Shown here: piece by piece, positions 54,869 through 64,000 of the stretch
Layout: each line of letters begins with the position of its first letter
Position numbering within the stretch: position 1 is the stretch's first letter
DNA from: Semisulcospira habei
Lineage: Eukaryota > Mollusca > Gastropoda > Semisulcospiridae
Assembly (NCBI GenBank): GCA_036245525.1
Contig: BTPG01000001.1
Coordinates: forward strand, 215,809,092 to 215,873,091
Length of the DNA stretch: 64,000 nucleotides
Reading direction: 5' to 3'
Translations under genes and position numbers: made by a program
The notes under the pieces: generated by a model
Databases searched by the model: none
What the model saw: only the letters and a program-made list of their open reading frames with translations
What the model was told of the DNA's origin: nothing

Positions 54869-57800
54869 CATTACATGTACACACGCTAGGGGACCGGTCA
54901 CAGTCAGTACCGCTGGCTGCAATCATTACATGTACACAGCGCTAGGGGACCGGTCACAGTCAGTACCGCTGGCTGCAATCATTACATCTACACAGCGCTA
55001 GGGGACCGGTCACAGTCAGTACCGCTGGCTGCAATCATTACATGTACACAGCGCTAGGGGACCGGTCACAGTCAGTACAGCTGGCTGCAATCATTACATG
55101 TACACAGCGCTAGGGGACCGGTCACAGTCAGTACCGCTGGCTGCAATCATTACATGTACACAGCGCTAGGGGACCGGTCACCGCCAGTACCGCTGGCTGC
55201 AATCATTACATGTACACAGCGCTAGGGGACCGGTCACAGTCAGTACCGCTGGCTGCAATCATTACATGTACACAGCGCTAAGAGACCGGTCACAGTCAGT
55301 ACCGCTGGCTGCAATCATTACATGTACACAGCGCTAGGGGACCGGTCACAGTCAGTACCGCAGGCTGCAATCATTACATGTACACAGCGCTAGGGGACCG
55401 GTCACAGTCAGTACCGCTGGCTGCAATCATTACATGTACACAGCGCTAGGGGACCGGTCACAATCAGTACCGCTGGCTGCAATCATTACATGTACACAGC
55501 GCTAGGGGACCGGTCACAGTCAGTACCGCTGGCTGCAATCATTACATGTACACAGCGCTAGGGGACCGGTCACAGTCAGTACCGCTGGCTGCAATCATTA
55601 CATGTACACAGCGCTAGGGGACCGGTCACAGTCAGTACCGCTGGCTGCAATCATTACATGTACACAGCGCTAGAGGACCGGTCACAGTCAGTACCGCTGG
55701 CTGCAATCATTATATTTACACAGCGCTAGGAGACCGGTCACCGTCAGTACCGCTGGCTGCAATCATTACATGTACACAGCGCTAGGATACCGGTCACAGT
55801 CAGTACCGCTGGCTACAATCATTACATGTACACAGCGCTAGTGGACCGGTCACAGTCAGTACCGCTGGCTGCAATCATTACATGTACACAGCGCTAGGGG
55901 ACCGGTCACAGTCAGTACCGTTGGCTGCAATCATTACATGTACACAGCGCTAGGGGACCGGTCACAGTCAGTACCGCTGGCTGCAATCATTACATGTACA
56001 CAGCGCTAGGGGACCGGTCACAGTCAGTAGCACTGGCTGCAATCATTACATGTACACAGCGCTAGGGGACCGGTCACAGTCAGTACCGCTGGCTGCAATC
56101 ATTACATGTACACAGCGCTAGGGGACCGGTCACAGTCAGTACCGCTGGCTGCAATCATTACATGTACACAGCGCTAGGGGACTTGTCACAGTACCGCTGG
56201 CTGCAATCATTACATGTACACAGCGCTAGGGGACTGGTCACAGTGAGTACCACTGGCTGCAATCATTACATGTACACAGCGCTAGGGGACTGGTCACAGT
56301 CAGTACCGCTGGCTGCAATCATTACATGTACACAGCGCTAGGGGACCGGTCACAGTCAGTACCGCTGGCTGCAATCATTACATGTACACAGCGCTAAGGG
56401 ACCGGTCACAGTCAGTACCGCTGGCTGCAATCATTACATGTACACAGCGCTAGGGGACCGGTCACAGTCAGTACCGCTGGCTGCAATCATTACATGTACA
56501 CAGCGCTAGGGGACTTGTCACAGTACCGCTGGCTGCAATCATTACATGTACACAGCGCTAGGGGACTGGTCACAGTGAGTACCACTGGCTGCAATCATTA
56601 CATGTACACAGCGCTAGGGGACTGGTCACAGTCAGTACCGCTGGCTGCAATCATTACATGTACACAGCGCTAGGGGACCGGTCACAGTCAGTACCGCTGG
56701 CTGCAATCATTACATGTACACAGCGCTAAGGGACCGGTCACAGTCAGTACCGCTGGCTGCAATCATTACATGTACACAGCGCTAGGGGACCGGTCACAGT
56801 CAGTACCGCTGGCTGCAATCATTACATGTACACAGCGCTAGGGGACCGGTCACAATCAGTACCGCTGGCTGCAATCATTACATGTACACAGCGCTAGGGG
56901 ACCGGTCACCGTCAGTACCGCTGTCTGCAATCATTACATGTACACAGCGCTAGGGGACCGGTTACCGTCAGTACCGCTGGCTGCAATCATTACATGTACA
57001 CAGCGCTAGGGGACCGGTCACAGTCAGTACCGCTGGCTGCAATCATTACATGTACACAGCGCTAGGGAACCGGTCACCGTCAGTACCGCTGGCTGCAATC
57101 ATTACATGTACACAGCGCTAGGGGACCGGTCACAGTCAGTACCGCTTGCTGCAATCATTACATGTACACAGCGCTAGGGGACCGGTCACAGTCAGTACCG
57201 CTTGCTGCAATCATTACATGTACACAGCGCTAGGGGACCGGTCACAGTCAGTACCGCTGGCTGCAATCATTACATGTACACAGCGATAGTGGACCGGTCA
57301 CAGTCAGTACCGCTGGCTGCAATCATTACATGTACACAGCGCTAGGGGACCGGTCACAGTCAGTACCGCTGGCTGCAATCATTACATGTACACAGCGCTA
57401 GGGGACCGGTCACCGTCAGTACCGCTGGCTGCAATCATTACATGTACACAGCGCTAGGGGACCGGTCACAGTCAGTACCGTTGGCTACAATCATTACATG
57501 TACACAGCGCTAGGGGACCGGTCACATTCAGTACCGCTGGCTGCAATCATTACATGTACACAGCGCTAGTGGACCGGTCACAGTCAGTACCACTGGCTGC
57601 AATCATTACATGTACACAGCGCTAGGGGACCGGTCACAGTCAGTACCGCTGGCTACAGTCATTACATGTACACAGCGCTAGGGGACCGGTCACAGTCAGT
57701 ACCGCTGGCTGCAATCATTACATGTACACAGCGCTAGGGGACCGGTCACCGTCAGTACCCCTGGCTGCAATCATTACATGTACACAGCGCTAGGGGACCG

Positions 57801-58609
57801 GTCACAGTCAGTACCGCTGGCTGCAATCATTACATGTACACAGCGCTAGGGGACCGGTCACAGTCAGTACCGCTGGCTGCAATCATTACATGTACACAGC
57901 GCTAGGGAACCGGTCACCGTCAGTACCGCTGGCTGCAATCATTACATGTACACAGCGCTTGGGGACCGGTCACCGTCAGTACCGCTGGCTGCAATCATTA
58001 CATGTACACAGCGCTAGGGGACCGGTCACCGTCAGTACCGCTGGCTGCAATCATTACATGTACACAGCGATAGGGGACCGGTCACAGTCAGTACCGCTGG
58101 CTGCAATCATTACATGTACACAGCGCTAGGGGACCGGTCACAGTCAGTACCGCTGGCTGCAATCATTACTGGCACACAGCGCTAGGGGACCGGTCACAGT
58201 CAGTACCGCTGGCTACGATCATTACATGTACACAGCGCTAGGGGACCGGTCACAGTCAGTACCGCTGGCTACGATCATTACATGTACACAGCGCTAGGGG
58301 ACCGGTCACAGTACCGCTGGCTGCAAATCATTACATGTACACAGCGCTAGGGGACCGGTCACAGTCAGTACCGCTGGCTGCAATCATTACATGTACACAG
58401 CGCTAGGGGACCGGTCACAGTCAGTACCGCTGGCTGCAATCATTACATGTACACAGCGCTAGGGGACCGGTCACCGTCAGTACCGCTGGCTGCAATCATT
58501 ACATGTACACAGCGCTAGGGGACCGGTCACAGTCAGTACCGCTGGCTGCAATCATTATATGTACACAGCGCTAGGGGACCGGTCACAGTCAGTACCGCTG
58601 GCTGCAATC
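54869..58609. repeat. 56-bp minisatellite, about 67 copies
   Basis: Unit contains CATTACATGTACACAGCGCT, AGGGGACCGGTCACAGTCAG and TACCGCTGGCTGCAAT. It includes four short palindromes (TACATGTA, TGTACA, AGCGCT, ACCGGT). Variants include 52-bp units lacking GTCA. The array starts five bases after a MITE's TTAA and ends about 80 bases before another MITE. Confidence 0.97.
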
Positions 58610-58689
58610 CACTAAATCGCTATCACTCCTGTTGTTAAACCTCTTGTTAGCGTAACCACCGATAGTGCTTCATAAACATCACCGGTGGT

Positions 58690-58911
58690 TTAACCCCTTC
58701 CCTGCGGAGAAAGAAAACCGCGACACCAACCAACTGCAAGAGGCATAGATCCGCATCAGCCCCCACAATTTGCGGGGGCTCATGAGGATCTATGCCTCTT
58801 GCTGAAACCACTCTCAAGCCATGTTGCTTTTGACGACTACGGACCCTTTGGCGATAAACTGGACAATTATTGAAAAACACGATCCGTGCCCACTGGCATT
58901 GAAGGGATTAA
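58690..58911 (+). mobile_element. Family-A MITE, TTAA on both sides
   Basis: TTAACCCCTTCCCTGCGGAG to GCATTGAAGGGATTAA, 222 bp. Hairpin 58736-58802 with a few mismatches. Long-form right half. Confidence 0.88.
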
Positions 58912-59559
58912 TGAAGCAGGGGTGTAATCAGTGTGTTATTATTGGGTCGGCTGACGGGTTAGGCTGTTTGTTTGTCATTTGTTCCCCGGACACGGTTTGT
59001 GACAGATCCACATGCAGCGATCGATGCATTCGCTTTGTTGTTTTCCTGTTGTTGTTTTCGTGGCGACGGTACTGGCGGTGGCGGGAGGGGAGGTGGGGGG
59101 CTATATACTAGTTGTAGATGGTGGTAGTGGTTGTAATATGTTGATCGAAGTCGTGGTGTTGATGTTGACTGAAGGAATGCTGTTAACAGATGGTGATTTG
59201 GCCGTTTAAACAATCCTTGCCAATCCTACCAGCGTCACACCCCCTCGTTCAAATGACCTCTGCGTTCTCCACGGATCGCAATCAAATTAGTGAATGAAAG
59301 CCCCAAAGACCGGCGCCCAAACGCCAGATGACCTTTTACTCGCTGGTGGTCGTTTACTTTTGAATATCGAGTGAAGAGCTGTGAAGAAAAAGTTGTAGGT
59401 CCATTATTGTGAATAGAGATATGTTTGGTATCCGTTTCAGCCAACATAATAAAATTTCAAATACAAACGATTTCCAAAAACAACTTCAGTAGCTCGCTTG
59501 AGCTTACCCTTAGCACCACGTGAATATTCCGTGTTTATGTACAGTGTGTGAGGGGATGC
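58912..59559. other. No recognised element
   Basis: A GGT/GTTG-rich patch near 59040-59170. No gene supported. Confidence 0.45.
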
Positions 59560-59658
59560 GCGTGATTCACGTGAGCGTGCTTTTGGGTTCAGTTCCCGGC
59601 TACATTCTGCGCATTGAGTTATATTATAAATATGAGAAATGCGCCATATAAATGTCAT

Positions 59659-59735
<77 letters not shown>
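59560..59735 (+). mobile_element. L2-type tail (SINE or LINE 3' end) with (AAT)25
   Basis: GAGAAATGCGCCATATAAAT followed by GTCATGTAATAATAAT matches the L2-type 3' stem-loop and tail. Upstream GGGTTCAGTTCCCGGCT resembles a tRNA B box, so a tRNA-L2 SINE is possible. Confidence 0.6.
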
Positions 59736-59736
<1 letters not shown>

Positions 59737-59818
59737 TTTATTGTAATACAATGAAGATTTTGTGTTTTACACCAATGCATTGCAGTCTTTTCCTTTCACA
59801 GCGCAGACAGAATAAGAG

Positions 59819-59886
59819 TGGGGGGGGGGGGGGGTGCGCGTACGGTGGGATGTGGGGTGTGGGTGTGGGTGTGGGTGGGGGTGGGT
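59819..59886. repeat. Poly-G and GGGTGT simple sequence
   Basis: Fifteen G, then repeated GGGTGT and GGGGGT. Confidence 0.9.
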
Positions 59887-59983
59887 AGACTGTCAGACAA
59901 TGGGACTGATATAATCACGGGCAAACGAAAGAAAACCAGATACAAGAACTGCGTCCCTTGCTAGTGAAAGGATGAACCCAATT

Positions 59984-60187
59984 TTACTTCAAGGCCGCAC
60001 TTCCCGCATTTTGGAAGTCTGGCCTAACGACCAAGTGCCAATTGCAGGAGATGGATCGACCATGACAATTCAAGGGTAGTGCCAGATTAGCTTGGCGCCA
60101 TCAGGCGCCAAGCTAATCTGACACTACCCTTGAATTGTCATGGTCGATCCATCTCCTGCTGTAGAGTGTCGGAGCTGAATGGGTTAA
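59984..60187 (-). mobile_element. Family-B MITE with 53-base hairpin arms
   Basis: Hairpin 60047-60156: two 53-base arms with one mismatch, loop ATCA. Right end GAGCTGAATGGGTTAA; left end worn (TTACTTCAAGGCC). Confidence 0.88.
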
Positions 60188-61086
60188 GCACCTGGCGCAT
60201 GCGTCCTCTGGTCTCTTTACAGTAGAAACTGCAATCTGCCTGTTGATAGGAGTTGAACCTGCAGTCGGTCTCTTCTCCCGAAATTTCAGTATAGTCAAAC
60301 GGCGTTTTCAAAGTCATGAAAACTCGGTCATTGCCTAAATAGACTTAAAGCCATCCATTCTCATGCACACTCCCGTCTGGTCGCGTTTTTTAAAGGTCCC
60401 CTGTCCTCCTAAAACTTCATCGTGTGAAACCGAGCAAAAACCCAACCTGTTTACCGCGCTCCTGGGGGTGAATTCTAAATCGCCACTCACAATGCGACCT
60501 CGTTAGCAGGGCGATGGTTCGTGGACTCGTAAAGCACTCTCGCTGCCACGGTTTTCAAAGAGAGGAATCGGTTTTAACTCGCTGGTTCTCTCCAAATTAA
60601 ATGACACGGTTCGGTGTCGCAAAGTAATGAGAACGATTTACGGCACACGTGGCTTCCGGTGACTACGTACGCCCCGCCGCACTGATGTGCCATCATTACT
60701 TTAAAACTAGAAAAGCGTTTCACCGCTAAGTCCACCGGCTCTGTTTGAAATCGTCTGCAAAGCGCGTTGAGCGCATTCTGTTGGAGATAGCGAGTTCAAC
60801 GCAATCAGACCTCTGTCTTATGAGACAAAAGACAGTCAGTCCTGTTGTGTCAAAAGCGATATTTTCATTGCATTACAGTGAAAATACCGCTTTTCACAAA
60901 CATAGACTTACTGCCTTTCCCTGATCAGATATAATACCCGTATCGGGGCTAGCATGATAGCTCGTGGGTAATGCCTGATCATCTTGGCGTCTGTCGGCAC
61001 TACATACAAATTCCGTGTCGAATCAGAGCTCTACTAAAATTACGGAATAGCGTATTAGCAATGACGTCATGGCGAACGGTAGTGGT
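60188..61086. other. Mostly unassigned sequence; decayed family-B apex near 60952
   Basis: CATGATAGCTCGTGGGTAAT and GATCATCTTGGCGTCTGTCG resemble family B. The remaining 700 bases show no repeat, RNA gene or coding signal that I can support. Confidence 0.45.
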
Positions 61087-61174
61087 GACCATGATGGCTC
61101 AAGGGTGATGTCTGATTAGCTTGGCGCCTGAAGGCGCCAAGCTAATCAGACATCACCCTTGAGCCATCATGGTC
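61087..61174. mobile_element. Family-B hairpin with perfect 42-base arms
   Basis: Arms 61087-61128 and 61133-61174 are perfectly complementary, loop TGAA. MITE ends are not recognisable. The arm sequence differs from other family-B copies at several places on both sides alike. Confidence 0.88.
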
Positions 61175-61289
61175 GCTTTATCCCGACAGATGGCGCTAAA
61201 ACTGCTCTTGGGTTAGTGAAGAGGGAAAGCGGTGGCGAGGAAGTGCAAAGACATTTTATTTCCATTATCTGTGATACAGAGTAGTGTTC

Positions 61290-61425
61290 TTAACCCCTTC
61301 AGTATCGAGGAAATGTGAACACCACTCAGCTGCAAGAGGTATAGATCTCCATGAGCCCCCGCAGTTGTGGGTGCTCATGAGGATCTATGCCTCTTGTTGA
61401 CGCCTCTTTGAATATGTTGCGTGCT
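61290..61425 (+). mobile_element. Family-A MITE, left part with hairpin
   Basis: TTAACCCCTTCAGTATCGAG, hairpin 61332-61397 and the start of the right half (CCTCTTTGAATATGTTG), cut by element X. Confidence 0.83.
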
Positions 61426-62626
61426 AGTCGTGGTCGTAGTATGATGCAATCACACCAGACACACTCACGTAGGGTTCTTGTCAAGAAAACTCCCTCAGTT
61501 GCAACTCGTCACACGTGGCACAAGGTTGTAGACCACACTGGAGTAACAGTTCCAACAGTACTTTATTCTCACGATGCACTATCTCTCCCAAATGCATCCA
61601 CCCTTTGATACACTGTCTCATAGAATGCATGCACAATTTTCGTACACTGTGTCTCCAATACAATGTACCAACACTGATACACTGTCTCCTCTACAATGCA
61701 TCCGAAGTTTTGATACACTGTGTCTCCCATACAATGCACCAACACTGATACACTGTCTCCTCTACAATGCATCCGCAGTTTTGATACACTGTGTCTCCCA
61801 TACAATGCACCAACACTGATACACTGTCTCCTCTACAATGCATCCGCAGTTTTGATACACTGTGTCTCCCATACAATGCACCAACACTGATACACTGTCT
61901 CCTCTACAATGCACCCGCAGTTTTGATACACTGTGTCTCCCATACAATGCACCAACACTGATACACTGTCTCCTCTACAATGCACCCGCAGTTTTGATAC
62001 ACTGTGTCTCCCATACAATGCACCAACACTGATACACTGTCTCCTCTACAATGCACCCGCAGTTTTGATACACTGTGTCTCCCATACAATGCACCAACAC
62101 TGATACACTGTCTCCTCTACAATGCACCCGCAGTTTTGATACACTGTGTCTCCCATACAATGCACCAACACTGATACACTGTCTCCTCTACAATGCACCC
62201 GCAGTTTTGATACACTGTGTCTCCCATACAATGCACCAACACTGATACACTGTCTCCTCTACAATGCATCCGCAGTTTTGATACACTGTGTCTCCCATAC
62301 AATGCACCAACACTGATACACTGTCTCCTCTACAATGCACCCGCAGTTTTGATACACTGTGTCTCCCATACAATGCACCAACACTGATACACTGTCTCCT
62401 CTACAATGCATCCGCAGTTTTGATACACTGTGTCTCCCATACAATGCACGCACATCTTTCCTTACACCCTCTTTTCTGCTATTACAAATTTGGATAACAA
62501 TCCGGCAAATTAAACAACTCAACTAATCAGAACAGAAAAGGTAACCAAAACTCATTAGTATGCATTACAAAGAACACTCTAGATCTATCTACAATCTTCC
62601 ACTAACGTCTAGGTGCATTCCATAAA
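61426..62626. mobile_element. Element X, copy 2, with internal 71-bp array
   Basis: Matches 19690-19840 at its left and about 23060-23170 at its right. The array fills its centre. Flanked by family-A MITE pieces on both sides. Confidence 0.68.
61606..62450. repeat. 71-bp minisatellite, about 12 copies
   Basis: Unit is two related half-units: GATACACTGTCTCCTCTACA and GATACACTGTGTCTCCCATA, each about 35 bp. The first copy is diverged, later ones nearly identical. The 61-codon frames repeated every 71 bp on the minus strand are artefacts. Confidence 0.96.
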
Positions 62627-62627
62627 T

Positions 62628-62766
62628 TCCGGGGGCTCATGAGAATCTATGCCGTTTGCTGAGACCGCTTTGTGTCTACGGTTTTGGGACAGTTGCGGCT
62701 TTTGGTCGCTCAGTGAACACAGAGTTCAGAAACAAAGTGTACGTACAGTGGCAGGGAAGGGGTTAA
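62628..62766 (+). mobile_element. Half of a family-A MITE, starting at the hairpin apex
   Basis: Begins CCGGGGGCTCATGAGAATC, at the right arm's start, and ends GGCAGGGAAGGGGTTAA. The left half is absent. Confidence 0.83.
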
Positions 62767-62810
62767 CAATTTAAACAACATTTTCCAGACGAAAACCTGA
62801 CAGCCATGTT

Positions 62811-63028
62811 TTACCCATTCAACCCTGACGCACTACAGCCGGAGATTGGTCGACCATGATAATTCAAGGGCAGTGCCAGATTAGCTTGGCGCCTGTCGGC
62901 GCCAAGTTAATCTGGCACTGCCCTTGAATTATCATGGTCGATCCATCTCCAACAACTGGTGCCTAGTCATTAGATGACACCTCCAAAATTTGGGACATAC
63001 GTCCCGTGCGTCAGGCTGAATGAGTTAA
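62811..63028 (+). mobile_element. Family-B MITE
   Basis: Opens TTACCCATTCAACCCTGACG and closes CAGGCTGAATGAGTTAA. Hairpin 62841-62950 with 53-base arms and a few mismatches, loop TGTC. Confidence 0.88.
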
Positions 63029-63179
63029 CAGATCTTGTAACAAACCGTTCCAGTCTGTGAGCGTTTTGGGGCTGCAAATATTGAAATAGATGATGAATAT
63101 GTAGGCAAGCATACGTTCATAAAAAATAAAAATGTTTACTTTGCTCGGCAAAGCCTCCCCTAAAAATATGTTTTCGTTC

Positions 63180-63375
63180 ATTCCTTTGTTTGCGTGTCTG
63201 TTGGGTTGCTTGCTTTCTTGTCTGATATATTGCTCGTTGTCTGTTTGTTTGTCTGCTAATGTGTTTGGTTGTTTGCTTGTTTGCAAGGCGCATCCCGTGG
63301 GTGGATGCTGGCTTGCTTGAATGCTTGCTTGCTTGTTTGTTTGTTTGTTTGTTTGTTTGCTTGCTTTTTTAAAAT
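63180..63375. repeat. TTTG/CTTG-rich simple sequence
   Basis: Words TTTG, CTTG and CTTT dominate, with a clear (GTTT)n block at 63337-63358. Confidence 0.8.
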
Positions 63376-63555
63376 TCACTTAAAAAATAAATCATGTGCC
63401 TGCTTTATGCAGGTGCATGTTGAGTTTTGTATATAACTGATGCAAACATTAGAGTAAACAAGTGATGTATTTTAAAAAATATAACAGTTCACGATAGAAA
63501 AATATAACTAATATGTCAAAGGCAACCAAAAAAATAATAGTTCAACAATCAGGGC

Positions 63556-63760
63556 TTAACACGTTCTTGGCTAAGGTCCGAAATTCCAAAATTTGGGAGT
63601 TGTCCTAAAAAGTAATTTCGAAGACGTATCAACTATGCTAGTTTAAGGATGGTGCCATAATAGTTTTTGCGCCTACAGGCTCCAGGTTATTCCGGCACCA
63701 CCCTTGAACTGGCATGGTCGATGCGTCTCTTGCTGTAGAGTGTCAGTAATGAATGTCTTT
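63556..63760 (-). mobile_element. Family-B MITE, old copy
   Basis: TTAACACGTTCTTGGCTAAG at the left; hairpin 63617-63728 recognisable but with many mismatches; the right end is worn. Confidence 0.7.
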
Positions 63761-63825
63761 TGACCACCGCAGAGGTGATTTCACAGACGCGGCATCGAAT
63801 AAGGTCCGAACAAATCTTGGCCACA

Positions 63826-63888
63826 GCTGGATTCGAATCCGCGATCTTCCGGACGAGGTTCAAACGCTCCACCACGAGAGCTCACTAA
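63826..63888 (-). mobile_element. tRNA-derived SINE head
   Basis: On the minus strand GAGCTCTCGTGGTGGAGCG resembles an A box, and GATCGCGGATTCGAATCC contains an exact B-box core (TTCGAATCC). The acceptor stem does not close, so a SINE remnant is more likely than a tRNA gene. Confidence 0.6.
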
Positions 63889-63944
63889 AGTCCCCAAAGA
63901 ACTGTCAGTGTGTTAATTTATTTTCCTCTCAAGGCTATAATACT

Positions 63945-64000
63945 ACTACTAATAATAATAATAATAATAATAATAACAATTACGGTATTTATAATGCGCT
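63945..64000 (-). mobile_element. L2-type LINE or SINE tail, cut by the window end
   Basis: On the minus strand AGCGCATTATAAATACCGTA is followed by (ATT)n, the same design as the tail at 23877-23945. Confidence 0.6.

Noticed and set aside
54869..58609. Centromeric satellite
   Set aside because: The array is only 3.7 kb in this window, has a short unit, and is bordered by ordinary MITEs. Genome-wide copy number would be needed to say more.
63826..63888. A functional tRNA gene on the minus strand
   Set aside because: The B box is good, but the acceptor stem does not pair and no poly-T terminator follows in place. A SINE head explains it better.

Overview
The window looks like repeat-dense intergenic DNA from an animal, most likely a lophotrochozoan and probably a mollusc or gastropod. 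This is an inference from the CR1, L2 and RTE-type LINEs, the tRNA-derived SINE, the very many long microsatellites and the short (AACT)n-tailed retroposons; nothing in the window names a species. I see no convincing host protein-coding gene, no rRNA and no functional tRNA gene. Almost everything recognisable is a transposon, a transposon fossil, a tandem array or a hairpin-forming palindrome.

Layout. Positions 1-6750: microsatellites, a 0.4-kb foldback, a piggyBac-like MITE, a LINE tail, and a CR1 fossil split by a complete tRNA-derived SINE with target-site duplications (TSDs). 6752-11903: a MITE whose right part has expanded into about 206 copies of a 24-bp minisatellite. 11970-16910: more MITEs, 8-bp and 27-bp arrays, and palindromes. 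17041-25850: three LINE remnants on the minus strand (CR1, a LINE with an apurinic-type endonuclease and a terminal zinc finger, and L2), with a further unknown repeat (element X) interrupted by the middle one. 25977-33230: arrays, hairpin MITEs and a long TG tract. 33240-37213: a second, longer copy of the zinc-finger LINE, with TSDs, inserted into a non-coding repeat (element Y). 37224-42385: further Y copies, an 11-bp and a 52-bp array, and a hairpin MITE whose empty site is also visible. 43118-49514: a nearly complete CR1 with an ORF1 carrying a lipase/esterase-like domain and an ORF2 with endonuclease and reverse transcriptase. 50880-58911: microsatellites, a 51-bp array, several MITEs and a 3.7-kb array of a 56-bp unit. 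58912-64000: MITEs, long near-perfect hairpins, a 71-bp array inside a second X copy, a tRNA-like SINE head and an L2-type tail.

How the parts work together. The main system is a set of TTAA-flanked, piggyBac-like MITEs, called here families A, B and C. Each has short related ends and a central near-perfect hairpin. No transposase is visible, so they would have been moved in trans. Minisatellites repeatedly begin inside or directly beside the ends of these MITEs. Two of them (24-bp and 27-bp) appear to grow from the same subterminal segment of family A. In family B, hairpin arms differ between copies yet match within each copy. The LINEs supply the retrotransposition activity that explains the SINE and the very short TSD-flanked insertions.
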